Assembly (NCBI RefSeq): GCF_963676685.1
Contig: NC_092345.1
Location: forward strand, 30,155,585-30,219,584
Source of the DNA: Mytilus edulis
Lineage: Eukaryota; Mollusca; Bivalvia; Mytilida; Mytilidae
Direction of reading: 5' to 3'
Length of the DNA: 64,000 bases
Of this stretch, positions 25,577 through 35,939 are shown in pieces. Below the pieces are notes generated by a model, which was not told the origin of the DNA, did no database searches, and saw nothing but the letters and a program-made list of their open reading frames with translations. Each line of letters opens with the position of its first letter. Position 1 is the stretch's first letter. Both the position numbers and the translations under genes were made by a program.

Positions 25577-26272
25577 TACATCCTAGCTGTTTTAGATTAG
25601 ACCGAAAACCATTTACAATTCATAAAATCTAGTTTAGAACGCCACACAACAATTATAATATACTTTATATATTACTATATGATGTATACCCTTTATGAAA
25701 CCCTAACACGATGAGTAGATATCAAACAATGTCAACTCGCCCCACTGGCCAATCGCTCCACTGGTCAATCGGCCCACACTATATCGCCACTTAAAGAAAA
25801 AATCGGCCCACTCTTGTAACCGACTCGCCCAACTTTAAAAAAGTGTAAAATCAAATTGAACAATCAGTCTGACAACTCATTTATTTAACGAAAAGGATTT
25901 AAACCCCACTGAGTAAAGGTCTGCCAACTCGCCCCATTTATAAAAATATCTTGCTTCCTTTAAGTATGTTAAATTTCTGATAGTTCGTATCCAGTCGTCC
26001 TGGTAAAGTGGTATGTGCCGTGGCTTGATATGCTAAAGGTCTTGAGTTCGAATCCCAGCATATACACTGGATTTTTTCTACGTGAATTTTGATAGATAGT
26101 CTTCGCCGTATAATTAATTATAAGTTTTATACTGAATTTGACATTCCCGCCAAAATGTTACAGAACAAAGGAAAGCATGCATAAAAAAAGAAATTTAAAC
26201 AGGGGTGATCTGGTTGGGGTGATCCGGCTCAGATCACCCCTGTTAGAACAAAGGAGCTGGGATGTAATGAAA
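25577..26272. other. Composite insert with tRNA-like SINE head
   Basis: The ends share an inverted TTACATCCYAGCT motif (25577, and its reverse at about 26272), so it may be one ~0.7 kb element. Inside are reiterated CTCGCCCCA motifs at 25735-25940, a tRNA-like segment at 25994-26065 with a pol III A-box match (TGGTAAAGTGG at 26001) and B-box match (GTTCGAATCC at about 26046), and a short hairpin at about 26199-26244 (AACAGGGGTGATCT and its reverse). The tRNA-like part cannot form a proper acceptor stem from the expected bases, so I read it as a SINE head and not a working tRNA gene. Confidence 0.45.
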
Positions 26273-27169
26273 GATAATTTCCAAGAATCTGGATAATTAC
26301 TTGTCTTTAAAATCAAATAAAAAACGTTTACAATAGAATTAATTATCACAGGTTGTGAGTGTTGGAGTATTTCATTCAAAATTCTATCTGGACCTGCTGA
26401 TTTGTTTACTTTAAGGTTTGAAATGACCAGTTTTACTTCAGCAAATGTAATTGGTGCATCAGTTTCCATATTTAATTCAATATTATCTTCTAGAATGTTT
26501 AGTTCACGTTCCAGTTTATTTACAAAGGAGTTATCATATGAGGCTGGTGTACCCTGATCCTGAAAATGTTTTATGATTTTATTTTCATTCATTAAAATTT
26601 CAGGAATATCTTCTTCAATATTTGGTTTCTTTTTTATTGCCTTTAGAACATTCCAGTATTCTTTGGGATTATTTTTAAAATTATCTGAAAGTGATTTATA
26701 AAGTTTTTGGTGATTTCGGTTTAATCATTTATTTTAGTTTTTTACATAATTCAAAACATTTAGGTTTTAAACTTTTGTCATTTAAATTATTCTTGATTTC
26801 ATTTCCTAAATAGTTTATTTGTCTTTCTGTTTCATATACTGTATTATCTGACCATACTTGTTTAATTTTTTTCTTTTTCTTTTGTGTTGGTTTAGATATG
26901 ACTTTACATGAATTTCTGCAATAGTTTGTAAAATTTTTGTAAGTGTTTCAGTTGCACCATCAACGCCTAGTTTATTGCTATCAAAAAGTTGCATCTCTAA
27001 ATCTAAAATTTCCTTTTTAATATTTTCTGTTGATAGAACATCAATTAATTTTGAAAATGACAATTCTGTCCATTTGTATGATTTATCAAATGCCATCTCT
27101 TTTCATTTAAACATTTCTTCATACATGTATCTGATATATAATAGAACACATATATAAGTTTATTTGAAC

Positions 27170-27960
27170 AGGATCTGATAAATTAGTAAAGTCATTTGTT
27201 TTAAAGTATTTTACCTCAGGCAGGAGACTCTCACTTGCAATAACATAATCAACCGTACTGAACCCAGTATTACACATATAAGTAAAATATCACAAGGAAT
27301 CTCCAAAAAAACGACCATTGAGTATACGTAGCCTTGAGGACGAACATAATTCAAGTACTTTATTCCCCCAATGTATTCAAAGTGCTATCTTGGTTTACTC
27401 TTAGACTATTGATTTCAATATCAGTTATATAGCTCTCTGCAAGAAGGTCAATACCATCTAAATTATTTATTTCATCTGAGTCATTTTCTATGTAATCTGC
27501 TTTCATTGCAGTTCTAGAATTAAAATCCCCAATTAAAATAATGTCTTCAATAGAAAATGAACTAATTTCATTTTCAAGATTTTCCAAGTCACTATCATAA
27601 TGTGCTGATGAAAAAGGGGGAATATAAACAGCACAAAGATAAAAATCTTGTTTAAGTCCAAAAAAATACTTCAAAAAATCAAGCTTTAACCATAATCTAT
27701 TCTGGGATGACGTAGCATCTTTAAGATAAGAAATCCCCTTGTAAAATTCTTTTTTAATCGTGACTATAATGCCTCCACTATGTCTTTTGGCTATTTTTGT
27801 TTTCTTGCGTATTTTAGAGATGATGTTATAGCCTTCAATTTTAAAATCTTCTAATCCCTTTCAGCTTTCTAAAAGTATATTTATATCTTTATTTAAAAAA
27901 TCCAGAAACATTGGGTCTTTCATCTTATCCCCAAGGCCATGTACATTTCATGAGGAAATT
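27170..27960 (-). pseudogene. LINE endonuclease domain, broken
   Basis: Apurinic-endonuclease-like (EEP) domain that would nick the target for reverse transcription. Landmarks in order: HGLGDKMKD at the start, NILLES with the metal-binding Glu followed by a stop, RHSGGIIV, LCAVYIPP, IILIGDFNSR with the Asp-x-Asn pair, FSTVDYVIAS, and LSDPVQI where functional members have Ser-Asp-His. Loss of the catalytic His plus internal stops and a frameshift near 27355 show the domain is dead. The longest open piece is 27360-27674. Confidence 0.8.
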
Positions 27961-28463
27961 GACAATTTTTTATGAATTCTGTTCATTTTTAATATTGACT
28001 AGTGTCATTTATATATTAAACCTTCTTGTTAGCCTGAAAACCTTCAATTATAAATTGACAGTTTGGTTAATATTTCTATAAACATGATAGATTTAAACAA
28101 TAATAATAGTTCCAAATATTATTTTTTTTTTTTTTTATAATTATTTTTCATGACTGCTAACAATACAACAGTCTAAGGGAAATAACTCCTTTCATTGTTA
28201 AAATGAATGTTACAAGTGTTCTGTAGAACTAACTGAATACTACAAGTATTCTGTAAAACTAACTTTAACATAATAAATCACCCCAAAATATATATATACA
28301 GATATTTCTACATTTCATTATGAAACTAATATATTTTTCTAAAACACCCATCACTAACATGTACAATTTATATTGAAAAATAAGCAATTTTATCTCATTA
28401 CATGCATTTTTTTTATCATCTTATTTGTGTAATAATATTAGTTAATCCTTTTATTATTTTGAC

Positions 28464-28710
28464 TAAGATAGACATTGAATCACAATTAAAGCTATTAGAC
28501 AATGATATAGACTTTAAAGCTGAAACAGATGCTCCAATATCTTGTTCAGAAGTAAAAAAAAGGTAATCAGTGGACTGAAACTTCAAAAGTCTGCTGGACC
28601 AGATAGAATTATAAATGAAATAATTAAAACCTTAAAATCAAGTAATAATTAAGTCAATTGTAAAAATATTTAATTTAATTCTAAAAACGGGTGTATACCC
28701 AAAATCATGC
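28464..28710 (+). mobile_element. LINE family 1 plus-strand copy, second segment
   Basis: KIDIESQLKLLDNDIDF, then AETDAPISCSEV, then (after a one-base shift in a run of A) KSAGPDRIINEIIK, matches the equivalent minus-strand region NMETDAPITFAEV and KSAGPDRILNEIL. It continues from NAFM at 23051 with essentially no missing residues. A stop and the break near YPKS end it at about 28710. Confidence 0.8.
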
Positions 28711-30074
28711 AGTCAGGATCCTACTTCGTCAGAATTATCTCCCCATTACGCCAGTTCATTTTTTACAATCGTAGAAATGTTAGCCATTGTAGGGATGACG
28801 CGCTACCAATTTTGCTCATGGAAACCGATAAATGTATCCACATTGCACCATTACGATCCTTATATATCAGTTGTATTTTAAAAGACAAATGAATCAACTA
28901 GCTAATGAGCATCAGTTAATAATCTTGTCTGCATTGTTTCAACTTAAAACTATTGTCTGATCGGTTGTCAGGTGGAATTTTCGAAAATTCATAAACATTT
29001 AAAAAAAATTCTAATTAAAAATTTCGTGGAAGGGCAGACTAGATTTTTTTAGTGTATAAAGACTATAAACCCTAGTTTTCACACACAATTTTTTTATTTT
29101 TTCGAAGATATGCATTTTCATCATCCAACTTGGAAGACTGTCGTCAAGTACTTTCATTAAAAAATAGCTATTCGAACACACCTTCTCTGTTTTTGTGACT
29201 CTTTAGATAGGTATTTCACTTGACCCATATATTTCATCTTTTAGTACTGTTATTTTTTTGTGTTATAAAGTCAATCTGTAGCTTTGATATATAAAAATAA
29301 TAGAATCTGAAGCGAGACGATGTATGAAATAATTTTACTTTGTACGATATCAAGACAAAATGTTCAACTCAAACACGCCCTAACATAAAAAGGTGCGCTC
29401 GATTTTCTCTTTCCGATACAATTGTTACCCATTTTTAGGAATTTTTTCTTGAGTAACATAATGGAAGGGCAGACACGAAAATTTTTGAACTAATAGATTG
29501 ATATGTTATATGTCCGTGGTAATTTTTTCAAAAAAATCGGAGGTTATGCATTTTCTTCATCCAACTTGAAAGATACCCATGTCGTCGACTTGAAATCTAA
29601 TTGTTCTGCTTAACTATGTACAAGATAAATTGAAAACTTATGAAAATGGTGTTTTTAAAATAAAACACCTCGTAATTGAGAAGAAAATTGTAATTTTCTT
29701 TGTTTCTATTAACTTTTAAAAATTTTGTCACTATAGTAAACAATACAGTACACATTTATCGCCTTCTCTAACAAAGAGCTTCGATTCTTTTGTTCTATTT
29801 CAACCGGGTTTCCGACTGTATTTAAATACAAAATCCTCTTTAAAATATAAAGATCACATTTGATGCGACTGTCATACAAGTGAGAGGTTTAGCTAGCTAT
29901 AAAACCAGGTTCAATCCACCATTTTCTACATAAGAAAATGCCTGTACCAAGTCAGGAATATGTTATTCATTCGTTTGATGTGTGTGAAGTTTGGATTTTG
30001 CCATTTGATTGAGGACTTTCCTTTTTTGAATTTTCCTCGGAGTTCAGTATTTTTGTGATTCAACTTTTTTCAGA
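28711..30074. other. Insert between LINE segments; contains repeat R2
   Basis: No gene supported. Two diverged direct copies of a ~110 bp stretch (GGAAGGGCAGAC..., GATATGCATTTTCATCATCC / GTTATGCATTTTCTTCATCC) lie at about 29025-29140 and 29460-29570. R2 occupies 29860-30072 and ends immediately before LINE sequence resumes. The RT motifs normally between YPKSW and the QGD box are missing, so insertion was accompanied by deletion. Confidence 0.55.
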
Positions 30075-31636
30075 CTATTTTGACATTACTAGAGGTGTGA
30101 AACAAGGGGACTTATTAAGTCCTACTTTTGTTCAATATTTTTATAAATGATATCTCTAAAGGCTTGGAAGATGACACCTCAAGTCCATTGGAGCTGATAA
30201 ATAGTAAACTAGGCTCCCTCCTGTTTGCTGATGATTTGCTTTTACTATCAGAATCTAAGGAGGGTCTCCAAAATAGTCTAAATAAAGTTTCCATGTTTTG
30301 TGAAAACTGGCAGCTTTCTCTAAACATAAATAAAACAAAAAGTATGGTCTTTTCAACAACAAAGCAAAAGCCTGAAACATCTATACTTGTATATAAAAAA
30401 AAAAAAAAAAATGTTTTAGAATATCCTTACTTAGGTCTGCTGATTAAATCAAATGGTAATCTCAATCATAGTACAGCTGAATTAACAAAAAAGGCCAAAA
30501 AGGTTTTGTTTTCTATTAAAACACATACTAATTCTCTTGGTAGCCTTCCTATCAGAGTGTCAAATAACTTAGTGAGACCTATATTGACTTATAATTCTGA
30601 AATAACATATTTAGACTCATATATAACATATTTCAAAGCTAAAAAAGAGCTTTGGTTTCTGGAAAAAATGTAGACCTATTTAATTTTATTGACAAGACTC
30701 CAATAGAAAACTTGCATCTTGGTTATTGCAAGTTTACCCTTGGCACTAACAAGAGCGCCTCAAATTTTGATACAAGGAATGAATTGGGAAGACTGCCTAT
30801 TGAATGTCATATAAAAACCCAAACTATTACAATGTATTATGTATTTAGCAAGTCATTTCACCCCAAATTTGAATCCCTTATTACAGGAATCTTTTCAATT
30901 AAATAAAACTTCTAGTGGGTCCTATTCATGGTTCACTTTTACAAAAGATATTCTTTCTGAATCTAACATTGATATAGATAGATTAAAAACCTGTGATAAT
31001 TTAAAACAAATAAAAAATATTAAAAACTATATTAACACATTAAACCCCAATAAACTCATACTACAACAACCTGTTGATGGATAAGTTATGATCTATTGGT
31101 GATAAAAGTAAATTATTTTTTATAAAGGACTTGATCCAAATCTATTGTTCAAACCTTAACTCTCTAACTCAAACTTTGAATTTAGAAAATTAATTACAAA
31201 ACTTAGAATCAGTGACCATTCATTATTAATTGAAAAGGGAAGGCATTTTAAAATTCCTGGTGAAGAGAGACTCTGCAAAAAATGCAAAGTACTAGATGAT
31301 GAGAAACATTTCTTAATAAATTGTTCTCACAATTCAAATATTAGATTAACATATTTTAATTTCATTAACAGAGAAAATAATTCATTTGCTAATCTCACTG
31401 ACAATGACAAAGTTATACATATACTTAACCCATCAACACCAACACAAGTGAATAAACTAGGATCCTTTATAAAAAAAAGTCAATGGAACTGAGGACAGGG
31501 GACCCTTTAATATTTACCTGAATTTGTATATATATATTGAGTTACTTAGTTATTGTCTTTATTTGTTTTTGTTGTTTTTATATGTCACAAACTGTAAAGT
31601 TTATATGGCAATAAAACTTTGAATTGAATTGAATTG
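30075..31636 (+). mobile_element. LINE family 1 plus-strand copy, RT C-terminal half
   Basis: Starts at TRGVKQGDLLSP; a one-base shift follows, then NIFINDISKGLED (30128 onward), the catalytic box LLFADDLLLL (about 30220) and SLNINKTKSMVF. The 181-codon frame ends at 30673; the next frames 30652-30906 and 30839-31084 carry GYCKFTLGTNKS and SYSWFTFTKDILSES, which match the 17 kb copy. The zinc-knuckle stretch is at about 31275-31325. Frameshifts divide it into at least four frames. The 3' end has AATAAA and GAATT repeats. Confidence 0.85.
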
Positions 31637-32006
31637 TTAAAAAACCAGCAAAACAAAAAACTACCATGCCAAAGATGTTTTTGATTGCATTTCTTATTTT
31701 CAAGAAAGCAACTTTTCTTGATTATGAAATAACAAAGTAAAGCTATAAATCTGTCATACGATGTTGATTAAGCGATAGAAAATATAATGTTGAAACCAAA
31801 AAAACAAAGCGCTAAACATTGTAAAGGTTTTTCTGTTCGCTTCTGATAGACACTCAAGGACAAAATATCATCTAAATGACAATTTATATATTAGATTCTT
31901 ATAAAAAAAAACTTGATATTTTAAAGAATGGGGAAATTGAAAAGGATCTTCAATTTTACATGTTGTAAGTTTCTCATGCATTTGATATCTAAATGTAAAT
32001 ATATTT
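31637..32006. other. Unassigned DNA, perhaps 5' part of the Penelope-like element
   Basis: No continuous frame. It lies between the LINE tail and the first recognisable RT motif and may hold a decayed N-terminal RT region. Confidence 0.35.
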
Positions 32007-33122
32007 TTGATACCATATTCTAAGACAAAGAGACTTGATAAATTGCATGCTTATATTGGTGATTTTGAATCTGTTCAAAGTTTTGATTTTTCTACCCTGT
32101 ATACCACATTGCCTCACATTCTCATTAAGAAAAAATTCACACACCTAATTAAATGGGCATTCAAAAAATCAGAATGTGAATATATATGTTCAAACTCTTT
32201 TAGGTCATTTTTGAGTAGCAATAAACAAAAAAACTATGTTAATTGGACATGCTTTGATACTATATATGCCCTTGAATTTTTACTAGATAACATTTTTGTT
32301 CGCTTTGGAGATTCCGTATATCGTCAGATTATCGGAATTCCAATGGGGACTAACTGTGCACCACTTATTGCGGACCTGTTTTTGTATTGTTATGAGTTAC
32401 AATTTATGACAAAAATAAGCAAAGACCCATCGAAACAACATCTGATAAACAAATTTAATAATACTTTTAGATATTTGGATGATATTTTGGCTCTCAATAA
32501 TGACGACTTCAGTATGTATATTAATGAAATTTATCCTGTTGAACTTACTTTAAATAAAGCTAATACTAACAATGACCACTGCCCTTTTCTTGATCTTGAT
32601 ATCTATATCACTAATGGAAAGCTGAATACTAAAATTTATGATAAAAGGGATGATTTTTCATTTCCTATCGTTAATTATCCGTTTTTAGATGGTGACGTTC
32701 CCTTGTCACCATCTTACGGTGTTTATATATCTCAACTTGTACGATTCGCTCGTGTATGTAACAATGTTTTCGATTTTAACGAGAGAAATTTATGTATTAC
32801 TGAAAAATTATTACACCAGGGTTTTCGATATCACAAACTAGTCAAAACATTTACTAAATTTTATCATCGGTATAAAGACATCATTCGTAAATATAGCTCA
32901 ACATGCAGACTTCTAATACGTTCAGGTATTTCACATCCAATTTTTTATGGTAATATTCTTTATAAAGCACAAAGGTGTCAGTATTCACCTCAGAAACTTA
33001 CAAAACCTTTGAATAGACTTATTAAGAAGGTATATAATTACGATACTGTTGTCAAGTCATTAAAGATTGCATATTTTGGCGTTAATATTGAGTCACTGAT
33101 AAGGTCTTTGCATCGGAACTAA
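32007..33122 (+). CDS. Penelope-like element reverse transcriptase (partial, open)
   Basis: A 371-codon open frame for the catalytic core and thumb of a Penelope-like RT, which copies its RNA at nicked or exposed DNA ends. Motifs in order: motif A SFDFSTLYTTLPH (residues ~25-37), IPMGTNCAPLIADLFLY (~111-127), catalytic box FRYLDDIL (~152-159), CPFLDLDIYI (~191-200), KIYDKRDDFSFPIVNYPFLD (~207-226) and SYGVYISQLVRFAR (~234-247). The three catalytic Asp residues are present. ATG at 32007 is simply the first in frame; the N-terminal third of a complete element is missing. No GIY-YIG endonuclease is encoded after the RT, so the element is endonuclease-deficient or has lost it. The uninterrupted frame suggests a fairly young copy. 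Confidence 0.85.
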   Translation: MIPYSKTKRLDKLHAYIGDFESVQSFDFSTLYTTLPHILIKKKFTHLIKWAFKKSECEYICSNSFRSFLSSNKQKNYVNWTCFDTIYALEFLLDNIFVRFGDSVYRQIIGIPMGTNCAPLIADLFLYCYELQFMTKISKDPSKQHLINKFNNTFRYLDDILALNNDDFSMYINEIYPVELTLNKANTNNDHCPFLDLDIYITNGKLNTKIYDKRDDFSFPIVNYPFLDGDVPLSPSYGVYISQLVRFARVCNNVFDFNERNLCITEKLLHQGFRYHKLVKTFTKFYHRYKDIIRKYSSTCRLLIRSGISHPIFYGNILYKAQRCQYSPQKLTKPLNRLIKKVYNYDTVVKSLKIAYFGVNIESLIRSLHRN

Positions 33123-33767
33123 ACACATTTATTCTAAAATACAGTTGTTGGCATGACACGGGTTATGTTCTTCTCATATATGTTATGATGGTATGATACT
33201 AAACTCCTAACGGGAAGGATTGTGCCTGATGTTCATATGATGAAATCATAATCTTTCAGTCAGTTTAATTGAAGTCTGGAGCTGGCATGTCAGTTAACTG
33301 CTAGTAGTCTGTTGTTATTTATGTATTATTGTCATTTTGTTTATTTTCTTTGGTTACATCTTCTGACATCAGACTCGGATTTCTCTTGAACTGAATTTTA
33401 ATGTGCGTATTGTTATGCGTTTACTTTACTACATTGGTTAGAGGTATAGGGGGAGGGTTGAGATCTCACAAACATGTTTAACCCCGCCGCATTTTTGCGG
33501 CTGTCCCAAGTCAGGAGCCTCTGGCCTTTGTTAATTAGTCTTGTATTATTTTAATTTTAGTTTCTTGTGTACAATTTGGAAATTAGTATGGCGTTCATTA
33601 TCACTGGACTAGTATATATTTGTTTAGGGGCCAGCTGAAGGACGCCTCCGGGTGCGGGAATTTCTCGCTACATTGAAGACCTGTTGGTGACCCTCTGCTG
33701 TTGTTGTTTTTTATTTGGTCGGGTTGTTGTCTCTTTGACAAATTCCCCATTTCCATTCTCAATTTTA
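33123..33767 (+). mobile_element. 3' untranslated region of the Penelope-like element
   Basis: It extends from the stop to CCATTCTCAATTTTAT at about 33767. The same ~645 bp recurs in reverse at 50449-51231, which fixes the 3' end. A CCGCCGCATTTTTGCGGC hairpin sits at about 33484. Confidence 0.85.
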
Positions 33768-33779
33768 TATGATTGATAG

Positions 33780-35060
33780 GTTTTCCCCCTTACACTTTTT
33801 TCTTTCTTTAATCAAATGTAATACTATCTTGATTTGTGTCCGCTAAAAAAAGGAAATTGTATATTCTATTCTTCTTAAATGTATATGTTTATATGATATT
33901 CCACATTTAAATGAATATATCTACTCTTATAAAGTTTCAGTTGATACTGTATATTGTAAACTAATTAGTTTTATAATAATTACAACCCGTGAATCGGTCA
34001 AACAAAACGGTGTCTTCCCATTTATCCAACTTTTTAAAATAAGGTATTCTCATTTAGCCAACTTTTTATTTTTGTTAATTATTGGGTTGTTTGTTTAGTA
34101 ATAATAAGGTGTCTTTCTAAAATTTGACAGTAAATTTGTTCCTGTATGTTTTTATATTATTTAAAATATATATATATATATAATAGGCGATAGTACACTT
34201 GTTACATTTTACTTTTAATTAAAATTTAGTATACTTTAAATAGTAAATAAATGTTTCATCATTTATACAGAAGAAACCCACAAATCAGTAATATTTTTAT
34301 ATAAACATTTTATGAAAGTACTTCTACTTCTACCACTAAGTGACCACTGTCATTAGGATGACTATCCTGTTACTGTTTAGTGTGCGCTTGCAAACTTAAC
34401 AAGTCCAAAAATGATTTAAACAAAAAAGAAAAATGTTGTGCTGTATATAATATTTATACATGGTGCAAATAAAAACATGGGACTTGAAATATAATGTGCA
34501 TGCAGTAGGCTCTTGAACGAGTCAAGACTCTTTCCTGGTGCTGGTCTTGCATGATGGTATTTGGAAAGAGTGAGAATTCACATATCTTAATAATCTGTCT
34601 GGTTGTATTAGTTTGTCGTCAGCATTAACATTTACTTCATCATTTGAGATTTTATATATCTTTGAAGCCAGAGTGTGAGCGTCAGAACAGTGACCCCATT
34701 TTTTTATTTTCTTTTTCTTTTAAGTATATGATATAGTTCATTTATAGAAAAAATGGAATTATACCCTGATTCAACTTACAATTAACATAACTTGTTAGAG
34801 TGTAGGAACATAGGAAGTACAAATCTGTACAATGTACTTTCTTTAAACTCTCATGACAGTTTTACATATAAACAAGAGGCAGACAAATACATGTGATACA
34901 AAACATATATTCTATTGGTGAAAATAATAGAATAGAAAAAAATACAGCAACCAGTCAATTGGTAACGTTACAGTACAAAAAAGAAATTAATGTGTTTTCT
35001 TAAAAAAAATAATGTTTTTATTTATCTTTTTTATTAGATTTGTTTGTCAATATTACTTTT
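33780..35060. other. No recognisable gene
   Basis: AT-rich DNA. A ~32 bp segment with CATTTATCCAACTTTTTAAA at 34021-34040 recurs inverted at about 37308-37340, 3.3 kb away, so both may be ends of one decayed element. Confidence 0.35.
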
Positions 35061-35063
35061 TGT

Positions 35064-35905
35064 AAGACAATTTAGAAATGAATTTTTATTTTATTTGATT
35101 TTTGTATGCCAATAAAAGTTCCATATGATGTTTTGTAAACGAAAAGAAATGAAATACTAATAAACCTTTTTATGAAATCCTATTTAAAATCTTTAAAAGA
35201 AAAATATATTGAAATATTACCAATCCTATTTAAAATCTTTAAAAGAAAAATATATTGAAAGATTTACCAATATATTGTAAGACAAATTAGAAATGAATTT
35301 TTATTTTATTTGATTTTTGTATGCCAATAAAAGTTCCATATGATGTTTTGTAAACGAAAAAAATACTATTAAACCTTTTTATGAAATCCTATTTAAAATC
35401 TTTAAAAGAAAAATATATTGAAATATTACCAATCCTATTTAAAATCTTTAAAAGAAAAATATATTGAAATATTACCAATCCTATTTAAAATCTTTAAAAG
35501 AAAAATATATTGAAAGATTTACCAATATATTGTAAGACAAATTAGAAATGAATTTTTATTTTATTTGATTTTTGTATGCCAATAAAAGTTCCATATGATG
35601 TTTTGTAAACGAAAAAAATACTATTAAACCTTTTTATGAAATCCTATTTAAAATCTTTAAAAGAAAAATATATTGAAATATTACCAATCCTATTTAAAAT
35701 CTTTAAAAGAAAAATATATTGAAAGATTTACCAATATATTGTAAGACAAATTAGAAATGAATTTTTATTTTATTTGATTTTTGTATGCCAATAAAAGTTC
35801 CATATGATGTTTTGTAAACGAAAAGAAATGAAATACTATTAAACCTTTTTATGAAATCCTATTTAAAATCTTTAAAAGAAAAATATATTGACAGATTTAC
35901 CAATA
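35064..35905. repeat. Compound tandem array (~210-256 bp units with 46 bp subrepeats)
   Basis: AAATGAATTTTTATTTTATT recurs at about 35076, 35292, 35548 and 35756. Each higher-order unit contains two or three tandem ~46 bp subunits including AATCCTATTTAAAATCTTTA. Unit spacings of about 215, 256 and 209 bp differ by one subunit. It directly abuts the 3' side of the minus-strand LINE type 2 fragment and could be that element's expanded 3' region. Confidence 0.85.
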
Positions 35906-35939
35906 TAAGTTTTATATAAGTTTAAAAAAGAATAAAAAC

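Larger units (their letters stand above)
24420..26592 (-). pseudogene. LINE reverse transcriptase, broken and interrupted
   Basis: The N-terminal RT part is an open frame at 26158-26592 (KSAGPDRILNEILQ, SWKLSFIT), and the part after the insertion is at 24718-25000 (IPLHKEGDKLDPNNYRGISL, FQFGFRENHRTAD). Continuity across the insertion is clear, because SFIT at about 26262 should run directly into PLHKEG at about 24985. The catalytic box at about 24435 reads LLVDDL where the plus copy at 30220 has LFADDL. Confidence 0.8.
23052..28463 (-). mobile_element. LINE family 1, minus-strand near full-length copy
   Basis: Read on the minus strand: an EEP-type endonuclease (27960 down to 27170), a linker with KSAGPDRI at about 26400, then RT with DPNNYRGISL at about 24955, CFIDLKKAFDSV-like motif A at about 24745, GVQQGDTLSP at about 24570 and a decayed VDDL box at about 24435, then the zinc-knuckle region CHKCKILEDEKHF at about 23430-23395 and a 3' end at about 23058. 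Stops and frameshifts are frequent. Positions 24999-26262 are inserted foreign DNA. About 4.1 kb of LINE remains, a plausible full length for a two-domain LINE. Confidence 0.8.

Noticed and set aside
25994..26065. tRNA gene
   Set aside because: A and B boxes are present but the acceptor ends do not pair in a standard fold; a SINE head is more likely.
35064..35905. Possible CRISPR-like array
   Set aside because: Repeats are contiguous with no unique spacers and the context is animal DNA.
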